Origin: Granulicatella sp. WM01
GTDB taxonomy: Bacteria; Bacillota; Bacilli; Lactobacillales; Aerococcaceae
Direction: 5' to 3'
Length of the DNA: 64,000 bases
Assembly: GCF_004570605.1 (NCBI RefSeq)
Contig: NZ_SPPB01000003.1
Coordinates: forward strand, 1-64,000
Within the stretch, counting starts at the first letter, position 1. Every line of letters begins with the position of its first letter. Positions 8,956 to 18,085 of the stretch are shown here, in pieces. The position numbers and the translations under genes were made by a program. The notes under the pieces are model-generated. The model was not told the DNA's origin, ran no database searches, and saw nothing but the letters and a program-made list of their open reading frames with translations.

Positions 8956-9908
8956 CTGTCAACTCCTCCTTTCTTTGCTTTTAGAAATGTACTAAGCGAA
9001 AACTCTTTTTGCCCCAATAGTCCTTTTGGTCTGAAAATCATAACTAATAGCAATAAAACAGCATAAATAATCGTTCTCCAAACCCCAAGACTTTGTAAAA
9101 ACACATTAATAAGCCCTAATACAATAGAGGAAATCACTGATCCAGTCATACTTCCAATCCCTCCAAAAACAACGATAATTAACACATCTATTGAATTTTG
9201 GAATGAAAAATCGTTTGGTGTAATAACTCCAATATAACTACCATACAAAGAGCCTGCAATACTGGCACATATCGCTCCAAATACAAAGGCTATCACTTTA
9301 TATTTTAATATATGCACACCCATAACTTCTGCTGCAATCTCATTTTCACGAATAGCTAATGTCGCACGTCCTGAGCTACTGCGAATATAATTTGATACAA
9401 ACATAACCGTTAAAATCATAAATATAAAGACAATAGACCACGTTGCCGTATCGGGTATATTACTAATTCCGGCTGCTCCATTTGTAATATTGTCCGCATT
9501 AGAAATGATAATACGAATAATTTCAGATGTTCCTAAAGTTGCAATAGCCAAATAATCTCCACTTAAACGCAATGTTGGTATGCCCACACAAACGGCTAAA
9601 ACTCCTGCAAGAATTGCACCTACTAGTATACCTACAAGTAACCCTAAAACACCTGGCACTTGTTTATTAATAATTGCTCCAGAATAGGCACCAATCGCCA
9701 TAAACCCTGCATGACCTAAAGAAAATTGACCTGCAATACCAATGACCAAATTCAAACTAACTGCCAACATAATATTGATTAAAATACTCACTAATGTTAA
9801 TTCACTTGATTGTGTTAAAATAGATTGTGCGATTAATGTATCAATAAGCAACATACTAATTACTAGACTAACTACCCAAATGATATTTTGTTTACTGAAT
9901 AATTTCAT
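8952..9908 (-). CDS. livM: branched-chain amino acid ABC transporter permease LivM
   Basis: This is a membrane-spanning subunit of the Liv channel. The 318-residue protein has about eight or nine hydrophobic segments and the conserved LivM/LivH phrases NLVIGIAGQFSLGHAGFMAIGAY, LSGDYLAIATLG and ENEIAAEVMGV. FGGIGSMTGSVISSIVLG precedes the last helices. It lies 8 bases after livH and overlaps livG by 4 bases. It pairs with LivH to form the translocation pore. Confidence 0.95.
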   Translation of the reverse strand: MKLFSKQNIIWVVSLVISMLLIDTLIAQSILTQSSELTLVSILINIMLAVSLNLVIGIAGQFSLGHAGFMAIGAYSGAIINKQVPGVLGLLVGILVGAILAGVLAVCVGIPTLRLSGDYLAIATLGTSEIIRIIISNADNITNGAAGISNIPDTATWSIVFIFMILTVMFVSNYIRSSSGRATLAIRENEIAAEVMGVHILKYKVIAFVFGAICASIAGSLYGSYIGVITPNDFSFQNSIDVLIIVVFGGIGSMTGSVISSIVLGLINVFLQSLGVWRTIIYAVLLLLVMIFRPKGLLGQKEFSLSTFLKAKKGGVDR

Positions 9909-9916
9909 TTAGACAC

Positions 9917-10783
9917 CTACACTTTCTCTTTAACGGCTTTGCCTAGCAAACCAGCCGGTTTAACAATTAAAATAACGATTAAAATCGCATAAACAAGAGC
10001 ATCTTTATAAGAAGAAAACCCTAATACATTAACTACTGTTTCCAAAATACCGATTAAATAGCCACCTAACATTGCTCCTGGCACATTCCCAATTCCCCCT
10101 AAAACCGCTGCGATAAATGCTTTCAATCCCGGCTGCACTCCCATTAATGGCGATAACGAACCATAATACATACCAACGAGAACACCAGCAGCTCCTGCAA
10201 GTGCAGATCCTAATAAAAAGGTAAATGAAATCACATGATTGACATTAATGCCCATTAATTGTGCTGCTTCTTCATCTGTACTTACTGCTCGCATTGCCTT
10301 ACCCATTTTTGTTTTTTTAATGGTTAAGGTCAATACAATCATTAAAATAATTGTTACTACTAAGATAATGATTTGTTTTATACTTATCTGCGTTCCTAAA
10401 ATAGAAATCGCCGCATTTCCCAAAACATTTGGAAATGCTCTACTTTCACTCCCTACTGTTACCATCATCATATTTTCAATAAAATATGACACACCAATAG
10501 CTGTAATTAGCGCAGCAATGCGAGGGGATTTTCTAAGTGGTTTATATGCTACACGTTCTATAAGGACTCCACCCAATGCACAGATTAGCATTGTTAAAAT
10601 GAGAGCAGCAAAAAAATCAATCTTCAAAACTGTAATGAAAAAATAACCAATATATGTTCCAAGCATTAACATATCGCCGTGGGCAAAGTTAATTAAACGA
10701 ATAATTCCATAGACCATTGTGTATCCCAGTGCTACTAGAGCATAAATACTTCCTAATGATACCGCGTTAATAATTTGATCCAT
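9917..10783 (-). CDS. livH: branched-chain amino acid ABC transporter permease LivH
   Basis: This is the other membrane subunit of the Liv importer. It begins MDQIINAVSLGSIYALVALGYTMVYGIIRLINFAHGD, a textbook LivH N-terminus, and carries VLGGIGNVPGAMLGGYLIG near the C-terminus. The start at 10783 follows AAGGAGGAAACA. A longer open frame reaching 10855 would run through the hairpin between livJ and livH and is rejected. About eight membrane segments are visible. Confidence 0.95.
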   Translation of the reverse strand: MDQIINAVSLGSIYALVALGYTMVYGIIRLINFAHGDMLMLGTYIGYFFITVLKIDFFAALILTMLICALGGVLIERVAYKPLRKSPRIAALITAIGVSYFIENMMMVTVGSESRAFPNVLGNAAISILGTQISIKQIIILVVTIILMIVLTLTIKKTKMGKAMRAVSTDEEAAQLMGINVNHVISFTFLLGSALAGAAGVLVGMYYGSLSPLMGVQPGLKAFIAAVLGGIGNVPGAMLGGYLIGILETVVNVLGFSSYKDALVYAILIVILIVKPAGLLGKAVKEKV

Positions 10784-10803
10784 TGTTTCCTCCTTGTGCA
10801 TTG

Positions 10804-10850
10804 AACAAAAACGGCTACAAATCAACACTTTGGTGTGATTTATAGCTGTT
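10804..10850 (-). terminator. intra-operon hairpin between livJ and livH
   Basis: Arms of about 18 bases at 10811-10828 and 10832-10849 pair with few mismatches. On the minus strand they are followed by CGTTTTTGTT. This looks like a partial terminator that would let livJ be made in excess over the membrane genes, or a processing or stability stem. Confidence 0.7.
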
Positions 10851-10887
10851 TTCATTACTAATTTAGCTTTTTACCCAGCTTTTCATC

Positions 10888-12054
10888 TTATTTTGGGTTG
10901 ACAATTGTATAACTTGTTTCCTTTCCATTCACCAATTCAAGAACATAAGTTGATTTCACAACATTATGATTTTCATCAATACTAAATTTCCCTGTGACCC
11001 CTTCATAGTTTTTCACATTTGCCAATGCTTCTGTTATTTTTTGCGTATCAACTTCTCCAGCAGTTTCAATGGCACTTATCAACACACCTGAAGCATCATA
11101 AGCTAAAGCTGCAAATGCATCAGCCTCTTTATTATATTTTTCACGGTATGCTTTTAAGAAATTTTGGACTTTAGCATCTGTTGATAATGTAGTAAAATGA
11201 TTTGTATAAAATACTTTATTCACATTTTCTGCACCTGCCAACTCAACCAAAGTATCACTAGCAAATCCATCTCCACCTAAAATAGCTTTATCTATTCCAG
11301 TTGTTCGTGCTTGTTTAATAATCAATCCAGCCTCTTCATAATATCCTGCAACTAACAACACATCATAATCTAATGTTTTCAATTTTGTTAAAATCGCATT
11401 AAAATCTTTATCTCCTGCTTGGAAATTTTCTGTTGCGACAATCTCTCCTGAATAATTAGAAACAAACGCTTCTGAAAGACCTTTGGCATAGTCTGATGAG
11501 GTATCTTTTAAAAGAACAACTTTCTTAGCATGTAGTGTTTCATCAGCAAATGTTGCGAGTGCTTTTCCTTGGAAAGAATCACTATAAGCTACACGATAAA
11601 TGTAATTTAATACTTTCCCACTGCTATCCTTAATCACATTATCTCCTGTTGCAGCAGGTAAGACAACGGGTGTTTTTGCTTTAGTTGCCACTGGAACTTG
11701 TGCTAATGCATCTGCTGTTGTGGCAGGTCCTAAAATCCCTACAACGTTTTTCTCTGTTAGACTTGTTGCAACACTTGCGGATTCTTTTGTATCTGATTTA
11801 TTATCTAATTTAACAAGCTCAATTTGTTTCCCTAAAACACCACCACTTGCATTTTTTTCTTCTACGGCTAATTGAATAGCATCTAGCATTGGTGTTCCAT
11901 ACGAAGCTACTTTACCAGATAACTCTAAATTTGTTCCAATAGTAATCGTTGTTGCTTGACTTACTGATTTAGATTTTGTATTTGCTGCACTTGAGCAACC
12001 GGCTAATACTAGAGTTGCCAAAGCTATAACACTAACTATTTTTTTCTTTCTCAT
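10888..12054 (-). CDS. livJ: branched-chain amino acid-binding lipoprotein LivJ
   Basis: This is the extracellular substrate receptor of the Liv importer. MRKKKIVSVIALATLVLAGCSS is a lipoprotein signal with lipobox LAGC (Cys 19). The mature part is a type I periplasmic-binding fold, with GTNLELSGKVASYGTPMLDAIQLAVEEKNASGGVLGKQIELV and a VVGILGPATT segment. The start at 12054 is preceded by GGGAG; an upstream in-frame ATG ten codons earlier is less likely. It is the first gene of the operon, with an excellent promoter upstream and a hairpin downstream. Confidence 0.96.
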   Translation of the reverse strand: MRKKKIVSVIALATLVLAGCSSAANTKSKSVSQATTITIGTNLELSGKVASYGTPMLDAIQLAVEEKNASGGVLGKQIELVKLDNKSDTKESASVATSLTEKNVVGILGPATTADALAQVPVATKAKTPVVLPAATGDNVIKDSSGKVLNYIYRVAYSDSFQGKALATFADETLHAKKVVLLKDTSSDYAKGLSEAFVSNYSGEIVATENFQAGDKDFNAILTKLKTLDYDVLLVAGYYEEAGLIIKQARTTGIDKAILGGDGFASDTLVELAGAENVNKVFYTNHFTTLSTDAKVQNFLKAYREKYNKEADAFAALAYDASGVLISAIETAGEVDTQKITEALANVKNYEGVTGKFSIDENHNVVKSTYVLELVNGKETSYTIVNPK

Positions 12055-12106
12055 GTTAATGTAACTCCCATCTTTTCTTCTCATTTATTTTTAATAGATG
12101 TGTTTC

Positions 12107-12135
12107 ATTATAAAATAGTCAGACAATTTTGTCAA
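12107..12135 (-). promoter_or_regulatory. sigma-70-type promoter of the liv operon
   Basis: On the minus strand TTGACA (12130-12135) and TATAAT (12107-12112) are separated by exactly 17 bases, a consensus vegetative promoter about 50 bases upstream of livJ. Confidence 0.9.
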
Positions 12136-12143
12136 TTTTAAAT

Positions 12144-12172
12144 TTGCATTTTTTTTATTTTTCATGTATAGT
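12144..12172 (+). promoter_or_regulatory. promoter of the ArAE-type gene, divergent from liv
   Basis: TTGCAT (12144-12149), a 17-base spacer and TATAGT (12167-12172) form a good promoter on the plus strand. The predicted RNA start falls after 12172, which rules out the ORF start at 12164 and supports the ATG at 12203. Confidence 0.8.
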
Positions 12173-12202
12173 GAACGTAATTCAACATTAAGGGGATCCT
12201 TT

Positions 12203-12679
12203 ATGAAACATTTTAAAATTGGTTTACGCACATTTAAAACTGCTACAGCCGTTGCTATCTGTTTATTAATTAGTCATCTCATTTCTCGTGATAGCCCTGT
12301 TTTATCTTGTTTGGCAGCAGTTTATTGTCTACGAACAGATGCCGCCTCATCATATCATTTTAGTAAACACCGAATTTTTGGCACATCTATTGGTGTCTTT
12401 GTGTCTATTGGAGCAATCTTTATTCAAAATATATTGACTCGGACAATATTCAGCGACACATTATTAGTATTTATCGGTGTCATTGCCGTCATTATTTTTT
12501 GTAATATGACCAAGCACCCTGAGGGAATTATCACATCTGTGTCAACATTTTTAATTATTTGCTTTAATACACCTGCAACTGAAACAATCCACTATGCTTT
12601 TTTTAGAATTTTTGATGTCCTTATTGGTGCTAGTGTAGCCGTTTTAGTAGACTTCAGTTTGCCTGGAAAAAAATCTTAG
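12203..12679 (+). CDS. small aromatic acid exporter (ArAE/FUSC-type) membrane protein
   Basis: The 158-residue membrane protein has four to five hydrophobic segments. It begins MKHFKIGLRTFKTATAVAICLLISHLI, the ArAE_1 pattern, and contains the conserved phrase 'HRIFGTSIGVFVSIGA'. A similar 'RIFDVLIGASVAVLVDF' block lies at the C-terminus. It corresponds to the N-terminal membrane half of larger aromatic-acid exporters and lacks the C-terminal cytosolic domain, as in many short Firmicute versions. AAGGGGA precedes the ATG. It is transcribed alone and divergently from the liv operon. The true substrate is unknown. Confidence 0.8.
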   Translation: MKHFKIGLRTFKTATAVAICLLISHLISRDSPVLSCLAAVYCLRTDAASSYHFSKHRIFGTSIGVFVSIGAIFIQNILTRTIFSDTLLVFIGVIAVIIFCNMTKHPEGIITSVSTFLIICFNTPATETIHYAFFRIFDVLIGASVAVLVDFSLPGKKS

Positions 12680-12868
12680 CCAAGACATTAAAAACATCTT
12701 TAAACATTCCAGACACCCTATTATGTGAACTCATGATAAATATCATAACAATACGTCACATGCTACTCTCTACTATCTGATTGCTCGAATATAAATAGTA
12801 TCATACATCACATGAAAACTGTGACTTTGCCAAATACTATTGCTAAAAAATAGATTTTATATAAAAAC

Positions 12869-12905
12869 AAGCGTGTTGGTAAGAACAAAATTTACCAACA
12901 CGCTT
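12869..12905. terminator. hairpin of the GTGTTGGTAA family
   Basis: The 14-base arms AAGCGTGTTGGTAA and complement are flanked by A- and T-rich runs. Similar arms recur at 60248-60287 and 63460-63497. Confidence 0.7.
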
Positions 12906-13062
12906 TATTGTATTTTTGCAAACACATCTTTGCATCGAAAATGACTGAGGTATGTGAGTTTGTCACGTACTCGTTTTTTCACCCTACTTTTTCCTAAATA
13001 CTACATCACTCTCTTTTTATCATATTATCACTTTATATCTTCAAAAGAGTCTACAAACAATA

Positions 13063-13106
13063 AAAATCGCGATAAATCCATGTGAACATTGATTTATCGC
13101 GATTTT
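13063..13106 (-). terminator. terminator downstream of oppA
   Basis: Perfect 16-base arms AAAATCGCGATAAATC and complement surround a 12-base loop. On the minus strand the T-run is at the end of the second arm. Confidence 0.8.
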
Positions 13107-13220
13107 AAACAAACCCCTACATTCCACAAAGAACGTAGAGGGATAAGTCAAAGCATAATAAAAATCTTTTACTCTTTCATAGATTTATAATCTAGCCTTT
13201 TTAATCACAGTTTATTCGCA

Positions 13221-15020
13221 TTACTTAGTAGATTTAATAGGTTGATCTGCTAATAATTCTAACTTATGTAAATGGTTACCCCAGTTTTTATCACCGAATG
13301 ATACATCGAAAGATTTCACACGTTTATTAACACCTATAACAACTGTACGGAATTGTAGTGGTAACGTAAAGACTTCTTCTTGAGCAAATTTTTGCCATTC
13401 TTTAAAAGCAGCCACTTGTTTTTCTCTATCAAACATATCTTTTGAGTCAAATTTACTTAAAATATCACTATATTCTTTAGTCATGAAGCGTGAATAGTTA
13501 TTTGCTGTATCTCCCCATAATCTATTTGGATTTGGATTTCCACCTACGCTCCATGCAGCAACGTAAATATCAATACTTGGATCATCTCCTTGAACTAATT
13601 TATAGAATGATTTAAACTCAATTGTACGTCCATTCGTTAATTGAACATCTAAACCAACTTCTTTCCATTGTTGGATATAGTAGTTAGCTTGTGTATCTGA
13701 GTCTGCACTTGACATAAATCCTAATTGAATCGTTAATTTTTGTCCTTTTGGATCTTCACGTAATCCATCGCCATCAACATCTTTATAGCCTGCTTCATCT
13801 AATAGCTTGATAGCTTTTTCTTTATCATAAGCATATCCCGGCACTGTACTATCACGTAAATCTTTAAATGTTGGTACAATTAATGAGTTCGCTCTAACAC
13901 GTAAATCTCCATAGAATGATTGAGAAAACTCATCAACATTTAACGCGTAACTCATTGCTTGACGTAATGATTTATTTGACATTTTAGCCTCAGGATTGTA
14001 TGCCACTTTTTCAGCTTCTTTATCCCATGTTCCTGTTTTAAAGCCTAAGTATGTAATCACATTATTCCATCTTCCTAAGAACTCAACATTATCTAACTCT
14101 TTAAATGCTTCATATTTCTCTTTAGTTGTAGGAACAGTTATGATGTCATACTCACCTTTTTTAAATTCATCTGCAGCACTATTTGAGTTAACAACGCTAA
14201 CAATAACACCCTCTAATTTTGGTTTACCTTGCCAATAGTATTCATTTGCTTCAAGTGTAACAGACTCACCGGCTACAATACTTTTTAGTCTAAACGCACC
14301 TAAACCAACTGGATTTTTACGTACCGCATCTGAAGCAGCTTGTTGTGCAACTGGAATATTTCCAAAAATATGTTTTGGCAAAGCACTACTCCAGAATCCA
14401 CCACCTTGAATAACATCTGGTGTCATTTCAGTTAATTCAAATGTTACAGAATAGTCACTGTTTTTCTTAATTCCTGAAATGCTCTCAGCTTTACCTGCAT
14501 GATAATCTTCCATTCCAACAATATCTTTAACGGAACTATAACGTGTTCCTGTATAATCTTTATGACCAATCACTTCAAAAGCATAAATGTAATCATCAAT
14601 CTTGAAATCATGACCGTCAGACCATTTTAATCCTTCTTTGATTGTAACTGTTACTGTTTTTTTATCAATATCGTATTCTAATTTACCCATACCTTTATCA
14701 GTAATACGTTGATTATCATCATAGATAAACAAAGATTCATCTAAAAATTGAATAACTTCACTATCTGGGGAAGCTTCATAATAGTTTGCATTTAACAAGC
14801 CGTCAAATGGACTTTCTGATACAAGTGCATATTTTAATATACCACCTTTAATAGCTGTCCCTTCATTTTCTACTTTTAGAGGAAAATTAGATTTTAATGT
14901 TTCCGAATTTGCAGTATTATCAGAAGCTCCGTCTTTTGATGCATTATCTTGGTTATTTCCACATGCAGCTAATAAAACTGTTGCAGCTAACCCTAAAAAC
15001 CATTTTGCTTTTTTATTCAT
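13221..15020 (-). CDS. oppA: oligopeptide-binding lipoprotein OppA
   Basis: This is the extracellular peptide receptor of an Opp/Dpp-type ABC importer (SBP family 5). The signal MNKKAKWFLGLAATVLLAACGNN has lipobox LAAC with Cys 20. Family blocks include 'VTVTIKEGLKWSDGHDFKIDDYIYAFE' and 'NPVGLGAFRLKSIVAGESVTLEANEYYWQGKPKLEGV'. 'NKSLRQAMSYALN' and a C-terminal 'FTLPLQFRTVVIGVNKRVKSF' are also present. At 599 residues the length is normal. No oppBCDF genes are adjacent, so it is an orphan receptor that must work with permeases encoded elsewhere, as is common in lactic acid bacteria. It has a roughly 210-base leader with several stems (separate entry). Confidence 0.94.
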   Translation of the reverse strand: MNKKAKWFLGLAATVLLAACGNNQDNASKDGASDNTANSETLKSNFPLKVENEGTAIKGGILKYALVSESPFDGLLNANYYEASPDSEVIQFLDESLFIYDDNQRITDKGMGKLEYDIDKKTVTVTIKEGLKWSDGHDFKIDDYIYAFEVIGHKDYTGTRYSSVKDIVGMEDYHAGKAESISGIKKNSDYSVTFELTEMTPDVIQGGGFWSSALPKHIFGNIPVAQQAASDAVRKNPVGLGAFRLKSIVAGESVTLEANEYYWQGKPKLEGVIVSVVNSNSAADEFKKGEYDIITVPTTKEKYEAFKELDNVEFLGRWNNVITYLGFKTGTWDKEAEKVAYNPEAKMSNKSLRQAMSYALNVDEFSQSFYGDLRVRANSLIVPTFKDLRDSTVPGYAYDKEKAIKLLDEAGYKDVDGDGLREDPKGQKLTIQLGFMSSADSDTQANYYIQQWKEVGLDVQLTNGRTIEFKSFYKLVQGDDPSIDIYVAAWSVGGNPNPNRLWGDTANNYSRFMTKEYSDILSKFDSKDMFDREKQVAAFKEWQKFAQEEVFTLPLQFRTVVIGVNKRVKSFDVSFGDKNWGNHLHKLELLADQPIKSTK

Positions 15021-15244
15021 AATGTATAACTCCTTTTTTGTTTTGTGAATAAATGATTGACCAATCGAGTTTATTCGTTTTCGGGTGCCAACCCTTTGAG
15101 GTGTTCCACGTTAACGATATACTCTCCAACATGTGTATAAAACAGTATTTTATACATGTGTAATATTTTTGGCATAATATGCTACACAACACGATTATCC
15201 CGACACATTTTCGATTAAACTTTCTATTAATCGGCAAAGTATAA
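15021..15244 (-). promoter_or_regulatory. long structured leader upstream of oppA
   Basis: A possible -10 (TATACT, 15239-15244) lies about 210 bases before the oppA ATG. The leader contains a hairpin with ACATGTATAAAA / TTTTATACACATGT arms near 15130-15162 and a GGGT-ACCC stem near 15082-15093. A nested stem GAATAAA...GATTG GT CAATC...TTTATTC at about 15047-15075 sits just before the AAGGAG site. It looks like a regulatory 5' UTR. The GGGTTGGCACCC phrase is only T-box-like, and no standard T-box was recognised. Confidence 0.45.
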
Positions 15245-15378
15245 CATAAAACAAGAATAACTATACTCTACATGTATAATTATTAATACAGACAGCGGAC
15301 ACCCCTTTCTATTAAACTCAAGAGTTCATTTCATAAAATTATGAGAACTTTCTAATATAATAAACTATTTTTTAATTT

Positions 15379-16413
15379 TTAGCAACCCTTTTCTGAATTT
15401 TTTGTCAATTCTAATCCCGGTTTTGCATTTAAAGTCAGATTTGCCAGTCTATTTTGACAATAATTGTGGTATGCAGCAGCTCCTATCATAGCAGCATTAT
15501 CTCCACATAAACGAAAATCTGGCACACTAAATTGAACAGTAGGAAACTCTTTTTCAAATAATTCACTAAGAGCAAATCGCAAACCTTTATTGGCTGCCAC
15601 ACCACCAGCTAATATAAATTGTTTAACAGGGTATTCTAGTAATGCCTGCTTTGTCTTGTGTACCAACACATCAATTATACTAGCTTGAAAACTGGCTGCT
15701 AAATCTTCTGGATTTATTGTATCGCCTTTTTGTTTGGCGTTATGCACCGTATTAATGACGGCACTTTTTAAGCCACTAAAACTAAAATCATAATGATTGT
15801 CATGTATCATTGCTCTTGGAAAAGCAAGTGTGTCTTGCCCTTTTTGTGCCAATTCATCAATCGCTTTCCCTCCTGGATAAGACAAATTGAGAATACGTCC
15901 AATTTTATCATAGGCTTCGCCCACAGCATCATCTCGTGTTTCGCCAATAACTTGAAAATCATTATTCTTTTCCATATATACTAACTCTGTATGTCCCCCA
16001 CTTACCAATAGAGCTAATAACGGAAATTGTAATGGCTGATGCAACTGACTAGCATAAATATGCCCTGCCATGTGATTTACTGGAATGAGGGGTTTTTGAT
16101 ATGCCATAGCTAAAGCCTTGGCTGCACTAATTCCAACCAACAAAGACCCAACCAATCCCGGCCCTTCAGTTACAGCAAAAGCATCTATATCTTCCATACT
16201 CATATTAGCAATGCGTAATGCTTCATCAATCACTTGTGTAATTTGTTCAACATGATGTCTACTTGCCACTTCAGGAACCACACCACCAAACCGCATATGG
16301 CTTTTAATTTGTGAGGCTACAATATTTGAAAGTTGCTCATTGCCATTTTTCACAACCGATGCACTTGTTTCATCACAACTCGATTCAATCGCTAAAATAA
16401 ATACGTCTTTCAT
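15379..16413 (-). CDS. tsaD: tRNA N6-threonylcarbamoyladenosine transferase TsaD
   Basis: TsaD transfers the threonylcarbamoyl group onto adenosine 37 of ANN-decoding tRNAs, acting in a complex with TsaB and TsaE. The protein starts [19 protein letters not shown], has the metal-binding HMAGHIYAS motif near residues 110-118 and the SGGHTEL motif. A C-terminal [19 protein letters not shown]-type nucleotide loop follows. The start at 16413 is preceded by GGGAG and overlaps the stop of rimI as ATGA. It is the last gene of tsaB-rimI-tsaD. TsaE and TsaC are not in the window. Confidence 0.97.
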   Translation of the reverse strand: MKDVFILAIESSCDETSASVVKNGNEQLSNIVASQIKSHMRFGGVVPEVASRHHVEQITQVIDEALRIANMSMEDIDAFAVTEGPGLVGSLLVGISAAKALAMAYQKPLIPVNHMAGHIYASQLHQPLQFPLLALLVSGGHTELVYMEKNNDFQVIGETRDDAVGEAYDKIGRILNLSYPGGKAIDELAQKGQDTLAFPRAMIHDNHYDFSFSGLKSAVINTVHNAKQKGDTINPEDLAASFQASIIDVLVHKTKQALLEYPVKQFILAGGVAANKGLRFALSELFEKEFPTVQFSVPDFRLCGDNAAMIGAAAYHNYCQNRLANLTLNAKPGLELTKNSEKGC

Positions 16414-16832
16414 ACATTCTCCCATCTGTAAATCCATGCGTCTTCTATTGGATTTTTATAGTACCTTTTTCGTTCACTTATTTTCTTAAACCCTATTGTT
16501 TCATAGAATTGTTTGGCAGGCTCATTACTTGCTCTTACTTCTAAGTAACATGTCTGATAATGTTTTTGTTTCAGCTCACATTCTAATGCCTGCCATAATG
16601 CTTTAGCATAGCCTTGTCTTTGATAAGACTTTAAAATAGCTATATTAAGAATTTCCGCCTCATCATATAAAAGATGCGCCCCAATAAACCCTGCCTCATG
16701 AATAAAATATACGGCATAAGGTTGCTGCATATCTGTTATATAATCTTGCAAACTCCATGATAAATTTGCTTGTTGTGATACATGATAAATAAAAGGAGCA
16801 TGAGTTTGATTTGCCTTAATTATTTTCCCCAT
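16410..16832 (-). CDS. rimI: ribosomal-protein-alanine N-acetyltransferase RimI
   Basis: This is a GNAT-fold acetyltransferase of 140 residues. Motif A, '[19 protein letters not shown]' (acetyl-CoA binding, R-x-x-G-x-A), and the C-terminal '[30 protein letters not shown]' block are diagnostic of RimI. In E. coli RimI acetylates the N-terminus of ribosomal protein S18. It lies between tsaB (13-base overlap) and tsaD (4-base overlap), the usual Firmicute order, and is surely co-translated with them. Confidence 0.94.
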   Translation of the reverse strand: MGKIIKANQTHAPFIYHVSQQANLSWSLQDYITDMQQPYAVYFIHEAGFIGAHLLYDEAEILNIAILKSYQRQGYAKALWQALECELKQKHYQTCYLEVRASNEPAKQFYETIGFKKISERKRYYKNPIEDAWIYRWENV

Positions 16833-17551
16833 GCGACTCTCTCCACTAATATGTCATCTTTTTGAAGCTGTCCATTCTGTTTCTCCCAATTCACTTCTGC
16901 TTCAACTTTATTCAAATAAAACGGAGTAAGCACATGGACATCAGTTGGTTGTACTGTATGCATTAAAGGTAACATATACTTAGCCTCTGGATAGGCTTTA
17001 ACATACCGAATATGCTTACTTGCCATTTGAGCAATATAGTGTTGAAGAACAGTTTCATACACATCAATATCTGGACTAACAAACAAAATCGGTTTAGAAT
17101 AAGCACACACACGCTCCAACAACGCTTCAAAAGATAGATAACTATCTTGAACTTTAGCTTCTCCGTTACAGTACATGCCTGCATAAACATGTTGGCGTCG
17201 TGCATCAAAAAATGGCACAATTAATGTATCTTTTTGTCCTATACTTCCTTGTGCCAAAGCTGCTAAACTGGATACAGCATAAAGTGGGATATTCAATGCA
17301 TACGCAAGTGTTTTTGCAAACGTAACACCAATACGTAACCCTGTATATGAACCCGGCCCATTCGATACAATAATACGATTAATCTGTTTCACATCAAGAT
17401 GTGCTTTATGCAACACCGTATCAACAGCAGGTGCTAAATGAATACTATGTTGTAACGTATCATATTGTACATGATGTTCTAAACACACGTCTTGATGAAA
17501 CACAGCAACAGAAAGCGCCTTATTAGATGCCTCAATAATTAATGTATACAT
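16820..17551 (-). CDS. tsaB: tRNA threonylcarbamoyladenosine biosynthesis protein TsaB
   Basis: TsaB is the catalytically inactive paralogue of TsaD that scaffolds the t6A-forming complex. The sequence begins MYTLIIEASNKALSVAVF and has the typical NGPGSYTGLRIGVTFAKTLAYAL block near residues 69-88 and 'VPFFDARRQHVYAGMY'. The start at 17551 follows AAAGGAGAATGTT; a longer frame to 17575 overlaps that site and is rejected. It is the first gene of the t6A operon. Confidence 0.96.
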   Translation of the reverse strand: MYTLIIEASNKALSVAVFHQDVCLEHHVQYDTLQHSIHLAPAVDTVLHKAHLDVKQINRIIVSNGPGSYTGLRIGVTFAKTLAYALNIPLYAVSSLAALAQGSIGQKDTLIVPFFDARRQHVYAGMYCNGEAKVQDSYLSFEALLERVCAYSKPILFVSPDIDVYETVLQHYIAQMASKHIRYVKAYPEAKYMLPLMHTVQPTDVHVLTPFYLNKVEAEVNWEKQNGQLQKDDILVERVAWGK

Positions 17552-17789
17552 AACATTCTCCTTTATATTTTTCAATATTATAGCATAAATTATACAAAAG
17601 TGCTTTCTAAGATATATCAGATTGCATTTTACACAAACTCCTTATCTATAAACCAAAAAAGACTATAAAATCATCTAGTCACTCACCATCAAAATAAGCC
17701 TACAACATACTGTACTAATAAACCAAAAAATCTCATCAACACAATTTATGCCTACGTAAAATCATGTAGATTATAATACTCAAAAACAA

Positions 17790-17924
17790 TAGGGACCGGG
17801 AAAAAACTAAAATTTTAGCCTTTCGATTAACATTTGAAAAATTGAAAACAGCTTAGAATCAACGTTTCTGATGACGTCATTATAAGCTGTTTTTTTATTT
17901 TTAAGACTTTTTCCCAGTCCCCTA
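17790..17924. repeat. dispersed ~130-bp terminator-like element, copy 2
   Basis: This copy has the same boundaries and internal hairpin as copies 1 and 3, with one base change in the left end (GGGACCGGG) and an extra C at the right end. It lies downstream of the lectin gene on the minus strand. Confidence 0.85.
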
Positions 17925-17997
17925 TATGTTATAAAATTTATCCGTTTGCTTCTACTCTTCTGGCTCTTTTCAGTGTGCAAAACGTAAAATTTAAAGA

Positions 17998-18022
17998 GCG
18001 TTGGCTTTTCCTTTGCCAACGC
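17998..18022 (-). terminator. terminator of the lectin-type adhesin gene
   Basis: A GCGTTGGC / GCCAACGC stem with an AAAGGAAAA-type loop is followed on the minus strand by CTCTTTAAATTTT. Confidence 0.55.
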
Positions 18023-18085
18023 CCTTATATGTTATGTATATTACATAAAATTTGTCCGTTTGCTTCTAATACTTTGGCATGTCTT

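Larger units (their letters stand above)
12680..13220. other. intergenic with two hairpins
   Basis: The stretch holds no gene. It contains two strong hairpins listed separately (12869-12905 and 13063-13106). The first lies about 190 bases after the plus-strand gene and the second serves the minus-strand oppA transcript. Confidence 0.6.
17552..18085. other. intergenic between tsaB and the lectin gene
   Basis: No real gene was found. It holds dispersed element copy 2, a GCGTTGGC / GCCAACGC hairpin at 17998-18022 and a roughly 27-bp imperfect direct repeat containing CCGTTTGCTTCTA near 17928-17954 and 18043-18070, on either side of that hairpin. Confidence 0.5.

Noticed and set aside
15075-15100. 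T-box riboswitch before oppA
   Set aside because: GGGTTGGCACCC lacks the exact T-box core and no Stem I or specifier loop was recognised.
15013-15237. 74-codon minus-strand frame upstream of oppA
   Set aside because: It has no ribosome site and coincides with the structured leader.
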